DNA of 64,000 nt from UBA4732 sp963823075 (GTDB taxonomy: Bacteria; Planctomycetota; Planctomycetia; Gemmatales; Gemmataceae). The notes beneath the pieces were generated by a model, which ran no database searches, had not been told where the DNA came from, and saw only the letters and a list, made by a program, of their open reading frames with translations. Positions 8,742-17,460 of the stretch are shown piece by piece. The position numbers were made by a program, and so were the translations under genes. The stretch lies in the NCBI GenBank assembly GCA_963823075.1, contig CAWGKE010000002.1:62001-126000 (forward strand). The letters are read 5' to 3'. Position 1 is the first letter of the stretch. Every line of letters starts with the position of its first letter.

Positions 8742-11700
8742 GTGATCGCCGCACTCCGTAAAACGCTCCGTCCCTACCAGGCCCGGTTGATCACGGACGT
8801 GTGCCGGTCCAACGGCCACGTCCTCGTCGAGCAGCCCACCGGCTCCGGCAAGACGATGCAGGTCGTCACCCTCGTGGCGATGCAGCTCGGTCGGCGCTTC
8901 ACCCATGCGGTCATCGCGGCGCCGCAGCAGCAGATCGAAGAGGGCTTCGTCCACCTCGACTATCAGTTGGTGGGGTTCCCGGCCTGCCTGGGAGTCGCCA
9001 CGCCGGACATCGAAGTTCCCGAACGGTTCGTGATCGGGGGCGCGGAACAGCAAACAGCTCAGCTCGACGCGCCGGCTGATCGCCTACCTCCGCCAACCCG
9101 GCGCCTGTGACCATGCTCTCGCCTGCACCCACGCCGCCTTGAACCGCCTCGACCCGGAACGGCTGCCCGCCGACCTTTCCGGCAAGGCCCTGTTCATCGA
9201 CGAGGCGCACCACGCCTCGGCGGATGGGCTGTCGGAGGTCGTGACGCTGTGGCGGGACCGCGGCGGACAACTCTACTTCTTCACGGCCACGCCTTACCGC
9301 GGCGACGGCCGGCCCGTCGCCATCGACGGCATGCGCCACTACCGGCGTTCCCTGGCCGAACACATGGCGGAGGGCTTCGCTCCCCGGCATCTGGAAAGTG
9401 AGATCGTGGCGCTGGGTCACCGGGGCGACGCGGTGAGCGCCAGCCAGTTCACCGGAGAAGAGGCGCCGCCGGACTGGGACGAGGTGGTGAACGACATTAT
9501 CCGCCGCTGGACCGAAGACGGAAGCCCGAAGGCGATCGTGCGCGTTCCGCCCATGCGCGGCGGCAGTTCCGGCCGGGTTGCCGTCCTGATCCGAGCGCTC
9601 CAATCCCAGGGAGCGAGAGTGCTGGACGCCACGGGAACCGGGACGGAGGACAAGCAGCGATTCCTGACGGCAGCTGAAGGCCGAGAAGAGCCGATCCCAC
9701 GCGGAATCTCGGTTCGACGTCGATGGTCGGCATCCAGCGGGTCATGGAAGGGACGGACTGGCCGGTGTGCAGCGCGGTCTACTGCGTGGGGATGCCCGGC
9801 TCGCTGAACACGGTCGTCCAGCTCCTGGGCCGGGCGATGCGGCCCAAGGGCGAGGACTCGCCGGAAGCGCACCGCGACCGGGCGCGGCTGGTCTTCTTCG
9901 TCCCCTGCGGCGGCGGCGCCGCACTGCCCGAACTCTCCATCGACCACAGCCGCCACGCCCTGCTGACCTGCTGCTTCCTGGCGGACCATGAGGTCGGTCA
10001 GGAGTGGATCGTCCTGCGCGAAATCCGGCGCGGGATCGAGGCGGCGCTGGGATCGCCGGAGCAGAACCCCGCCGCCGCGGAGGCGGAGAACGACGCGGCG
10101 GCGCCGCTCGACCCGGAGACACGCGCCGAGGTCGAGCTGGTCCTGGCCGACGCCCGCGAACTGATCCTCCGCGAGGGCCGGGCGCCGACGCTGGGCGACT
10201 GGTGCAACAGGCCATGCAGGCGAGGAAAGACCTGCCGGAAAGCGCTTTCCGCCAGGTCGCCGTGGAGGTCCTCGCAGGGCAAGGGGACGCCGAAGGGGCG
10301 AGGGTGTGCGAGGCGGTGCGGCGGGAGGTCGCCCAGCGGCTGCGCATCCGGCCGGAGATCAAGCAGGCGATGGAGGAGGCGTTCGCCGCGGTCCTCGGCG
10401 AGTTCCGGGACGCGACGCTCCAGAAGTCGGCCGTGCTGGAGAGCGTGGGGCGGCAGGTGCATGGGGTGACGGGCGGGCAGATGCGGGAGTTTGCCCAGCG
10501 GTTGCGGGATGCGGTGCCGCGACCGCTGACGGAGGAGCAGATTCTGGCGTGGGCGGATGCACATCAACGCCGTATTGGAGACTGGCCAATAACCGAATCC
10601 GGCCCTGTGTCTGAGGCGCCCGGTGAAACATGGTCGGCAATCAATGCTGCGCTCAGCATGGGTCTTCGGAGTCTTCCAGGTGGCTCATCGCTAGCGAAGC
10701 TGCTTGCCGAACACCGGGGGAAGGTACACAACAAGAACCAGCCGCTCTTAACAGAGTCTCAGATTGTGGCTTGGGCCGACGCCCATTACAAGAACACGGG
10801 CGAATGGCCGGTCGAGGCCTCCGGCCCAGTCGTGGAAACGGTGGGTGAAACATGGAGAAACCTTGACGCAGCCCTGCGGCTTGGCAATCGAGGGCTTCCC
10901 GGCGGCTCGTCGTTGGCCAACTTGCTGCGCGAGTGTCGTGGAGTAAGAAACAAATCGGACCTTCCATCGCTTTCCATCGACCAGATTCTCCTCTGGGCTG
11001 ACTCTCATCACCTTTCCACAGGCAACTGGCCAGCCCTGATCTCTGGGTTCATAGACGGCGCTGCTAATGAAACGTGGCGAACCGTCGATTCCGCGCTGCG
11101 GAAAGGGCTTCGCAGCCTCCCAGGTGGTTCCTCGTTGGCCATGCTGTTGGCCGAGCATCGTGGGATCCAGAATGTCGGCGATCTTCCAGCCCTAACCGAG
11201 TCGCAGATTTTGGAGTGGGCTGATGCCCATAATCAGCGTACGGGGCAGTGGCCCAGAAAAAACTCTGGCTCAATCACCGATTCTCCCGGTGAGACGTGGG
11301 TGAGAATAAATGGGTCTCTTAAACAGGGAAATCGCGGTCTTCCAGGAAGGTCCTCACTCGCAAAGTTGCTCACTGAGAAACGCGGAGTGAAAAACAGGAT
11401 GAGCCCTCCAGACCTGATTCCGGAACAGGTTCTCGCGTGGGCCGATGCCTACAATCAGCGCACGGGCAAATGGCCAAAGCACCTATCTGGAGCAATCGAC
11501 GAGGCTCCCGGGGAAACATGGGCCGGCATTCACGCCGCCCTTGTGAGGGGTACTCGTGGCTTTCCAAGTGGCTCCTCGCTGGCACGATTCCTTACTGAAC
11601 ATCGCGGAGTCCGTAACCATTATGACCTCCCGGTTCTCTCTGCGGAGCAAGTACTCGAATGGGCTGACGAGTACAATGAGCGTACGGGTCACTGGCCACA

Positions 11701-12067
11701 AGTTCTCTCCGGGCCCATCGAGCAGTCTCCGGAGGAGACATGGGCAAAGGTTAACCAAGCGCTCATGCTAGGGCTAAGGGGCTTTGCCGGTGGTTCCTCT
11801 TTGGCCCAGCTACTGGCTGAGCATCGGGGGGTCCGAAATCCGAAAAACCTCCCGGCTCTAACGGTCGAGCAGATACTTGCATGGGCTCATGGGCATCATG
11901 AGCGCACGGATCAGTGGCCTAAGGTGAAGTCTGGTCCTATACAGGACGCGCCCGGTGAAACATGGGCAAGAGTTGATACCGCTCTGAAGGAAGGTCTTCG
12001 CGGTCTACCGGGCGGTTCTTCGCTGGCCCGCCTCCTCAAGAGAGGCGGCGGTAGCTCGCCGGCGTGA
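8742..12067 (+). pseudogene. DEAH-box helicase with seven C-terminal repeats, broken by several frameshifts
   Basis: Pieces in different frames join into one superfamily 2 helicase of about 1,100 residues. It starts at GTG 8742 behind GGGAGGA. The order is: Walker A EQPTGSGKTMQVV (near 8830), DEAH box LFIDEAHHASADG (near 9190), motif III FFTATPYRGDGRPV, and motif VI region CVGMPGSLNTVVQLLGRAMR (near 9780-9840). After that come a helical linker and seven copies of a 74-residue repeat (10526-12060). Breaks fall near 9050, 9680, 9720 and 10200. The helicase should move on or unwind nucleic acid using ATP, with the repeats as a likely substrate-binding array. A nuclease-like gene converges on it. 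It could be a decayed gene or one carrying uncorrected indels; the repeats themselves are intact over 1.5 kb. Confidence 0.8.
10526..12060 (+). repeat. Seven tandem 222-bp coding repeats (about 74 residues each)
   Basis: Each unit follows the plan LTxxQILAWADAH-x3-TGxWP-x3-SGPI-x3-PGETW-x3-xxAL-x2-GxRGLPGGSSLA-x-LLxEHRGVRN. Units begin near 10526, 10748, 10970 and so on in steps of 222 bases or slightly less; the last ends in a lysine-arginine tail. Units differ from each other at many positions but keep the Trp, Gly and Ser residues, which suggests a folded module under selection. The layout (Trp-centred, about 70 residues, tandem, C-terminal in a helicase) resembles helicase-associated domains, but I cannot show homology. 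Confidence 0.85.
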
Positions 12068-12129
12068 TTGCAAAAACAAAGGCGACGCTATCGGGCCTTT
12101 CTCCTATGTCTCTGCTAAGATGTTTTCTA

Positions 12130-12840
12130 TTAGGGGGGAAGAAGATCGCCATAGATCCTGTTGACATTCAATGGCTTCTGCCAGTTCGCGTGGAAGATGC
12201 CTTTGATCATGGCGTCGATTCCCGGCTCGTAAGGTTCGTACACACCGTCTTGCTCTTTGAACAGGATGAAGATCGGGCAATGGTCAGCTAGGTAGTAGCA
12301 ATACAGCGGGGTGGTCCTCATCCACTCAGGGGAACTCCTCCCTTTGGGATCCGGATCTTGAATTACGATCCCCATGACGTGGTTTGCGCAAAGGAATACG
12401 CTTGCATCCTTCCAGGCGGGAGCCAAATACTTGTGGTAGCGCAATTGGAGATCTTCCCAGAGCCGCTTGATGTTCGTTGTGGAGGCCTTGATTTCAATGA
12501 TTCCTCGGCAGAAGGCCGGGTGTGCGACCAGAAAGCTTCCTTCCCGGAGAATCGCCGGTCCGAGACGTGGGTCGTAGACAATCCCATCGATTTGCCTGGG
12601 GCCGAGTTCGCGTAGGGCGGAGTCCATCGCCGCGTCGTGGGGGTGCAAAGTGCCGTGAACCAGCTGGCAAGGGGCGATCCATTGCTGGACAAACCCGCGC
12701 ACCATTTCCTCCACAAACTTCCCTGTAAGGTCTGAGTTGCTTCCCTTGGGGACCACATTGTAGAACTGCTGAAGCTTCAAGCTGATTGTTTCGGAAAACG
12801 CTCGCTTTACCGCTTTCAGAACATCCGCGTTGTCCTCCAT
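12130..12840 (-). CDS. DUF6602-like putative nuclease
   Basis: This is a 236-residue soluble protein. The middle has a PD-(D/E)xK-like arrangement: RQIDGIVYDPRLGPAIL followed, about 30 residues on, by CRGIIEIKASTTNIKRLW, where D and ExK would bind metal. The N-terminal helix block (GKFVEEMVRGFVQQW) and the layout match the DUF6602 family, which I believe is often found with defence and mobile genes. It converges on the repeat-bearing helicase with only 62 bases between the stops. It could be the nuclease partner of that helicase or an independent defence gene; no experimental role is known to me. Confidence 0.75.
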   Translation of the reverse strand: MEDNADVLKAVKRAFSETISLKLQQFYNVVPKGSNSDLTGKFVEEMVRGFVQQWIAPCQLVHGTLHPHDAAMDSALRELGPRQIDGIVYDPRLGPAILREGSFLVAHPAFCRGIIEIKASTTNIKRLWEDLQLRYHKYLAPAWKDASVFLCANHVMGIVIQDPDPKGRSSPEWMRTTPLYCYYLADHCPIFILFKEQDGVYEPYEPGIDAMIKGIFHANWQKPLNVNRIYGDLLPP

Positions 12841-13057
12841 CGGTCGCTCCGGCCTGTCCTGGAATGGAGAGGGCGAGTTGGCATGGCCGCGTCCTCGTTC
12901 ACATGCTATCTGCCGGGACGGCTTCCAGCAATCCTGTCCCGATGACGGGCGACACGCGCCTCACGGATCGGCCCTGTTAGCGCGGCGACAAGCTCGCCAG
13001 CGCTCAAAGGTGCCCGGCACGGATCAAGGCCGCATGATCAATTGTCTTCGCGCATCA

Positions 13058-13330
13058 CTACACTGCAAAGTCCCGCAGCCGCCGGCCCAGGGCGATGGCG
13101 ACGTGCTCGATCAAGTCGCTCCGGGCCTCGATCTTCCCGGTCTCCAGGTCGGCGACGGTTTCCCGCGGCACGCCGACTTTCTCGGCCAGCGCCGCGGGCG
13201 TCAGCCCCGCCTCAAGACGCATGGCCCGAATCCGTCCGCCGATCCGCCGGGCGCGCGCGGCATTGTCTGCGGGGTGGGAGCGGGGTAAGCTCAACCCAGG
13301 TCCATTGGGGAGATCGCACCATGCCTGCAA
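13058..13330 (-). CDS. HTH XRE-family transcriptional regulator (antitoxin-like)
   Basis: The C-terminal 55 residues form a lambda-repressor-type helix-turn-helix: IRAMRLEAGLTPAALAEKVG followed by VPRETVADLETGKIEARS and a final helix LIEHVAIALGRRL. The annotated start gives 90 residues and overlaps the divergent DUF433 gene by 10 bases; a TTG further in (near 13292) would avoid the overlap, so the true N-terminus is uncertain. Such short XRE proteins act as antitoxins or local repressors. It lies head to head with a toxin-antitoxin-like cluster and may control it. Confidence 0.7.
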   Translation of the reverse strand: MQAWCDLPNGPGLSLPRSHPADNAARARRIGGRIRAMRLEAGLTPAALAEKVGVPRETVADLETGKIEARSDLIEHVAIALGRRLRDFAV

Positions 13331-13587
13331 CCGCCAGCTGGATTTCCAAGAACCCGAACCGCTGCGGCGGCGACGCCTGCGTGCGCGACACCCGGATCAC
13401 CGTTTGGGGCCTGGTCGCGTACCGCCGTCTGGGCATGTCCGACGCAGGGATAATGCAGGCGGTGCAGGGACTGACCCCGGCCGACCTGGAGGTCGCCTGG
13501 GACTATGCCGCCGCGCACCCGGAGGAAATCGACGAGGCCATCCGAGCGAACGAGGAAGGCGAAGAAGGATTCGTGGAGTTACAATGA
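13321..13587 (+). CDS. DUF433 protein (antitoxin-like, 88 residues)
   Basis: The protein shows the DUF433 pattern: WISKNPNRCGGDACVRDTRI, VWGLVAYRRLGMSDAGIMQ and LTPADLEVAWDYAAAHPEEI. DUF433 proteins are winged-helix-like and usually pair with PIN or other toxins. GGGGAG lies 8 bases before the ATG. A second antitoxin-like gene and a PIN gene follow on the same strand within 250 bases, so this is probably the first gene of a small toxin-antitoxin cluster. Confidence 0.85.
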   Translation: MPATASWISKNPNRCGGDACVRDTRITVWGLVAYRRLGMSDAGIMQAVQGLTPADLEVAWDYAAAHPEEIDEAIRANEEGEEGFVELQ

Positions 13588-13615
13588 CAACGGTCCCGCA
13601 ACTGAGGCGCAGGCT

Positions 13616-13840
13616 ATGTCCATCGTCATCGCAGGCTTCGTCAAGAACGGGGTCGTCATCCCCAACGCGCCGCTGCCCGAGGGGGCGCAAGTCGAGATCC
13701 GCATGCGCGACGCGCCCGCTGCGGAGCGTGAAGAGGCGCGCGCGGCGGCGCTCGATCAATTCCTGGCGCTCGCCCGGTCGTCCTCGTTCCGCTCGGCCGG
13801 CCCTTACCCCACGCGTGACGACCTTCATGAACGCCATTGA
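13616..13840 (+). CDS. Antitoxin-like protein (AF2212/PG0164-type, 74 residues)
   Basis: The N-terminus MSIVIAGFVKNGVVIPNAPL and LPEGAQVEIRM match the short beta-rich antitoxins that sit before PIN-domain toxins. The C-terminal half (EREEARAAALDQFLALA) is a charged helix of the kind that wraps the toxin. The stop overlaps the PIN gene start by 14 bases, so translation is coupled. The function is inferred from family and position. Confidence 0.75.
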   Translation: MSIVIAGFVKNGVVIPNAPLPEGAQVEIRMRDAPAAEREEARAAALDQFLALARSSSFRSAGPYPTRDDLHERH

Positions 13841-14248
13841 CACCAACGTCTGGCTGTACAGCCATGACACGCGCGACCCGCGCAAGCAGGGACTCGCCCA
13901 GCAGCTTGTCGCGGCTGTCCGGCCCCTGGCGCTGCCGTGGCAGGTGGGCTGCGAGTTCGTCGCGGCCAGCCGAAAACTTGCGGCGACCGGCTTCACGGAA
14001 GCACAAGCCTGGGCGGCCCTGGCGGTGATGCGGGCCATGGCCGACTCCATTCTCCTTCCCGTCCCCGACCTGTGGCCGGAAACGGAAGCCCTCCGGGCCG
14101 CTACTCCCTCTCCTTCTGGGACGCCCTCCTGGCGGCCTCCTGTCTGCGCGGCGGCGTGCGGGTTCTCTACACGGAGGACATGGGTGCGCCGCGGACCATT
14201 GATCGCCTGTCCCTCGTCAACCCATTCCTCGGTCAACCCGTTCCTTAG
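13827..14248 (+). pseudogene. PIN-domain ribonuclease toxin (VapC-like), frameshifted
   Basis: The protein begins with MNAIDTNVWLYSHDTRDPRK, where DTNVW carries the first catalytic aspartate of PIN RNases, and continues with QVGCEFVAASRKL, the E-containing helix. After about 14090 the sense continues one frame over as RYSLSFWDALLAASCLRGGV and RVLYTEDM, the third and fourth acidic positions. One lost base near 14085-14100 explains the break. With the preceding antitoxin-like gene it would form a VapBC-type pair; as written it encodes a truncated toxin. Confidence 0.75.
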
Positions 14249-14272
14249 CAAAAGGCCCAGATTGGAAGCATC

Positions 14273-14989
14273 ATGACGCCCCTCTCGGATCGCCAGAAGG
14301 ATGCCTTCGACAACCCCGCCAAAATGGCTTGCCGCGAAGGCAACCTCCGCGTCCTGCGCGAGGCCGCCTACCTCCTCTGGGAAGACGGCGACCGGACGCC
14401 GGCTGCGCTGCGACTGGTGCGAGCTGATGGGCGAGACCGGCCTGCGCACCCTCGAGCTGCTGGAGCGGGAAGGGCGTGCTGAGCGCCGGGCGGGTTCGTC
14501 GGCGTCGATCTGGACCGGGAAAGGATCGAGGGGTTCCGGACGCGGCGGCCGGACCTGAAATGGGTCGCGGCCAACCTCTACGAGCGGCTGGACGCCCCGG
14601 AGTTGGCCGACGTCGGCGTCCTGAACCTCGACGCCTACGGCGAGATCGGAGACCCGGACAGTAGAGGCGACTTCCAGCTGATACGCAGCCTGGTGTTGCG
14701 CGGGTTGGAGAGATTCGGCGAGTTCGCTCTCTTCTGGAATCAGGACCTCGACTCCGTGGTGCGTCGGCGGAACAACCGGGGCCAGGCGCTCCGGCGACAC
14801 GCCGAGATGGTCTGTGAAGCGCTGAAAGGGTGTCTTCCGCGCCGCGACCTCGCTTCGGACATGCTGTTCCCCGAAGGGGGCGAGGAGGCGATCGACTCCG
14901 GGTTCGTGGGCGTGCTGGGCGCGTTCGATATTTACCGGGGCAAGGAAAAGGGCCACCGCATGGCCAACCTGCGACTCGTCCTGCGCTGA
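14273..14989 (+). pseudogene. SAM-methyltransferase-like protein, with a compensated frameshift pair
   Basis: The ends of this 239-codon gene share one frame, but a stretch near 14400-14475 reads in another frame (RCDWCELMGETGLRTLELLE), so two opposite indels are needed. The rejoined protein has GRFVGVDLDRERIEGFRTR, then LKWVAANLYERLDAPE and DVGVLNLDAYGEIGD, an order that resembles motif I/II and the catalytic strand of Rossmann methyltransferases. The C-terminal half (RGLERFGEFALFWNQDLDSV) is not recognised. I call it methyltransferase-like with modest confidence; a different Rossmann enzyme is possible. Confidence 0.5.
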
Positions 14990-15083
14990 CAAAGCGACGC
15001 CCGGCCCACCCCTCGGATGCGCCGGGCGGCGCTCGCTTCTCGGAAATTGCCGATCCGGCAACGTCTTACTCTTGGATCGGCCG

Positions 15084-15883
15084 TCACAGCTTCGCCAACA
15101 GTTCCTTCCAGCGCTTCCACGCATCCTCGCGCGCCTTCTTGTTTGCGTCGTTTGCGTCGGGCGCCTCGCCGCGCGCATGAAGCCGTGGCCGGCGCCGTCG
15201 TAAGTCACCGGCTCGTAGGTCTTGCCGGCCTTCTTCATCAGCTCCTCCGTCTTGGCGACCGTCATCGTCACGCGCGCGTCGTTGCCGCCGTAGAAGCCGT
15301 ACACCGGGCAGGCGATGCGCTGGGCGTCGGCCTCCTGGTCGGGGCCGGTCCCGTAAAAGACGAACGCCGCCTTGATGTCCTTGTTGTTCGTGGCGAGGCG
15401 GAACGCCTGGCCGCCGCCCCAACAGAAGCCGGCGACCGCGACCTTGCCGTTGCAGGCGGGCTGCTTGGCGACGTAGTCCACGGTCGCGTTCAGGTCGGCC
15501 GTCACCTGATCCGGCGGCAGCTTGAAGATCGCGTTGCGCACGTCGTCCGCGCCGCCGAAGTCGCTGGTCCCGCCTCCCTTTGGACCCATACCGGACAGCA
15601 GATCGGGCATGATGGCGATGTATCCGGCCTCGGCCAACTCATCGGCGGTCAGGCGCGCCCAGTCGGAGGCGCCGAAGATTTCGTGGACGACGACCACGGC
15701 CGTCGCCTTGTTCTTGACCTCCGGGTAGACGATGAACGCCTGCACCTCGCGGTCGCCGTGCTTGATCTTCACCCACTCCCCGTGGCGCGGGGACTTTTCC
15801 AGCCGTTCCTTCGCCCAGTCCTGGGCGGTAGCGGCGGCGGCCGCCAGCAGCAGGGCGGCCAGGCACAACGTCCATCGGCTCAT
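15084..15883 (-). CDS. Secreted dienelactone hydrolase family protein, frameshifted near its end
   Basis: The start at 15883 is set by GGAGGAG just upstream and gives a signal peptide (SRWTLCLAALLLAAAAATAQ), so the enzyme is exported. The body is a dienelactone-hydrolase alpha/beta fold: TAVVVVHEIFGASDWAR, GYIAIMPDLLSGMGPKGG, VAVAGFCWGGGQAFRL (nucleophile Cys in GFCWGG), CPVYGFYGGNDARV (Asp) and YDGAGHGFMR (His). The last residues read in a second frame (PDANDANKKAREDAWKRWKE), so one indel lies near 15175. It should hydrolyse a small ester or lactone; the substrate is unknown. Confidence 0.85.
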
Positions 15884-15989
15884 GGCAACTCCTCCGGGAG
15901 GAAAGGAAAGGATCCTGCGCACCCGAGGGTTGTTATACTCCGCATGGCCCGGACTGAGACGTTTTCCCGGCAGCTGCTTGGACTATAAC

Positions 15990-17110
15990 AGCTGGATCGA
16001 CGTAACGATCCAACCGGTTTGCCCGGGAGAGCCCGGATGGCATGGCATCGTGTGCAACGGACGGCTGCGGAACGGGAAGGGGTGAATGCCGAGCGGGAGT
16101 CTCACCCGCAGGCCCCCGTCCGCCGCAAGATGCAGGTCCTGTGGTTGCTCCATTGTGGTCTCACCCGGGCGAAGGCGGCGACCGTCGCCTGCCTCGGTCG
16201 AGCGACGGTTCAACGCTATGTCGCCGCCTATCGGGACGGCGGCCTGGACGGACTGCGCCAAGGGGACGTGACCGGCCCCGTCAGCGACCTGGCCTCCTTT
16301 ACGGACGCCATTCGGGATTCGCTCACCGCCGCCCCGGTTCGGACGACCGCCGAGGCGTGCGACCGGATCGAGCAGTTGACTGGGCTACGGCGACCGCCGA
16401 CTCAGGTCCGCACGTTTCTGAAGGGGTTGGGATTCCCGTGGCGTCGCATCCGGGCGTTGCCGATCCCGCCCAAAAAAACTTGGCCGAGCACGTCCGGGAG
16501 CAACGGGAGTTCCTGGACGGCCAACGGAAGCCCCGATTGGACGCGGCGCGGGCCGGCCGGGAACACGTGTTCTTCGTGGACGCCGCCCCCTTCGTGTTCG
16601 GTACGTTCCTGTGTTGCCTGGGGTCGATCGCGCGGGTGTTCGTGCGGGCGGCGTCCGGACGCCAGCGTTTCAACGTGCTGGGGGCCTGGAACGCCGTCAC
16701 CCGGGAACTGGCAGCGATCACCAACACGACGGTGGTGAACAGCGAAACGATGTGCGACTTGCTGCGGGCCATCGCGGCCCGGGGACTGATCGGGCCTGTC
16801 ACCCTGGTCCTGGACAACGCCCGGTATCAACGCAATGCACTGGCGCCAGGCTTGGCGAAGGAGTTGCGGATCGCCCTGTTGTTCTTGCCGTCGTACTCGC
16901 CGAACCTGAACCTGATCGAGCGGCTCTGGCGGTTCATGAAACGCAAGGCGGCGTACGGGCGCTATCACCCGACGTTCGCCGACTTCCGAGCCGCCATTGA
17001 AGATGTCCTTGGTGGGATATCTACGACTCACGCGGGCAAGCTGGCCACCCTCATGACACTCCACTTCCAGGAGTTTGAAGATGTCTCACTCCTGGCCGCG
17101 TGAAGTATAC
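15990..17110 (+). mobile_element. IS630-family insertion sequence (ends approximate)
   Basis: A complete-looking IS630-type transposase gene lies between the dienelactone hydrolase promoter and a DNA methylase remnant. TA dinucleotides, the usual IS630 target, occur on both sides (GACTATAAC on the left, AAGTATACC on the right), but I could not find clear terminal inverted repeats, so the limits are approximate. Confidence 0.6.
16037..17103 (+). CDS. IS630-family transposase, two overlapping frames joined at A7
   Basis: The first frame encodes an N-terminal helix-turn-helix (LLHCGLTRAKAATVACLGRA, then ATVQRYVAAYRDGGLDGL) and stays open past 16480. At CCC-AAAAAAA-C (16470-16478) the sense moves to the -1 frame, which gives NLAEHVREQREFL, then the DDE core: VFFVDAAPFVFGTFL (D), VTLVLDNARYQRNAL (D) and LPSYSPNLNLIERLWRFMKR (E). 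A7 stretches allow polymerase or ribosome slippage, which many IS630 elements use to make the full transposase, so the two frames may be functional and not a mutation. The product cuts and pastes the element at TA sites. Confidence 0.85.
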
Positions 17111-17446
17111 CTCTGCGCCCTGCTCAACGCTCCGTGCGTGGATGAGGCGATCAAGCCCTACCAGACGCAAGGGGCGTTTGGAGTGCGGCAGGGCGGAGGA
17201 GAACGGGACATTCACCGCCGTCCCTTCGAGGTCTTGCCCATCCCGCGCTACGACCCCAAGGACAATTGGTGTCGCCGTCTGGCGGAACTGAGCCGGGATT
17301 GCCATCGCATCGTGGACGCCGTAGCAGCCCAAGCGGATGAGCGATGGCTGAGGCGGTGGATCGGGCCGCTCCGCACGGAACTGCGTGAAGAGACGCTTGG
17401 CGAGCCAGTCGCCGAAATCAATGCTCTCGCCTCGAAAAAACTCTAG
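17087..17446 (+). pseudogene. C-terminal remnant of an N6-adenine DNA methylase (Eco57I-type)
   Basis: Only about 120 codons remain. EVYLCALLNAPCVDEAIKPY, then QTQGAFGVRQGGGERDIHRR and RPFEVLPIPRYDPKDNWCRR are typical of the C-terminal target-recognition end of class I N6-adenine methylases and Eco57I-like R-M enzymes. The catalytic domain (NPPY motif) is missing: immediately upstream is the IS630 element, and the DNA left of that element does not carry the missing half. The gene was therefore cut by an insertion plus deletion or rearrangement. Confidence 0.7.
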
Positions 17447-17460
17447 CGGCGGGCGGCCCA

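Noticed and set aside
10526..12060. CRISPR-like array because of the regular 222-bp spacing
   Set aside because: Units are coding, 74 residues long, with no short identical repeats and unique spacers; no cas genes are present.
13397..15083. Reading the dienelactone hydrolase as an 841-residue protein that extends antisense through the methyltransferase-like and PIN genes
   Set aside because: Homology to hydrolases ends at the frame break near 15175 and resumes in another frame that stops at 15084; the extension is antisense of real genes.
17102..17291. A 63-codon frame starting at the IS630 transposase stop
   Set aside because: It is out of frame with the methylase remnant, which has recognisable motifs.
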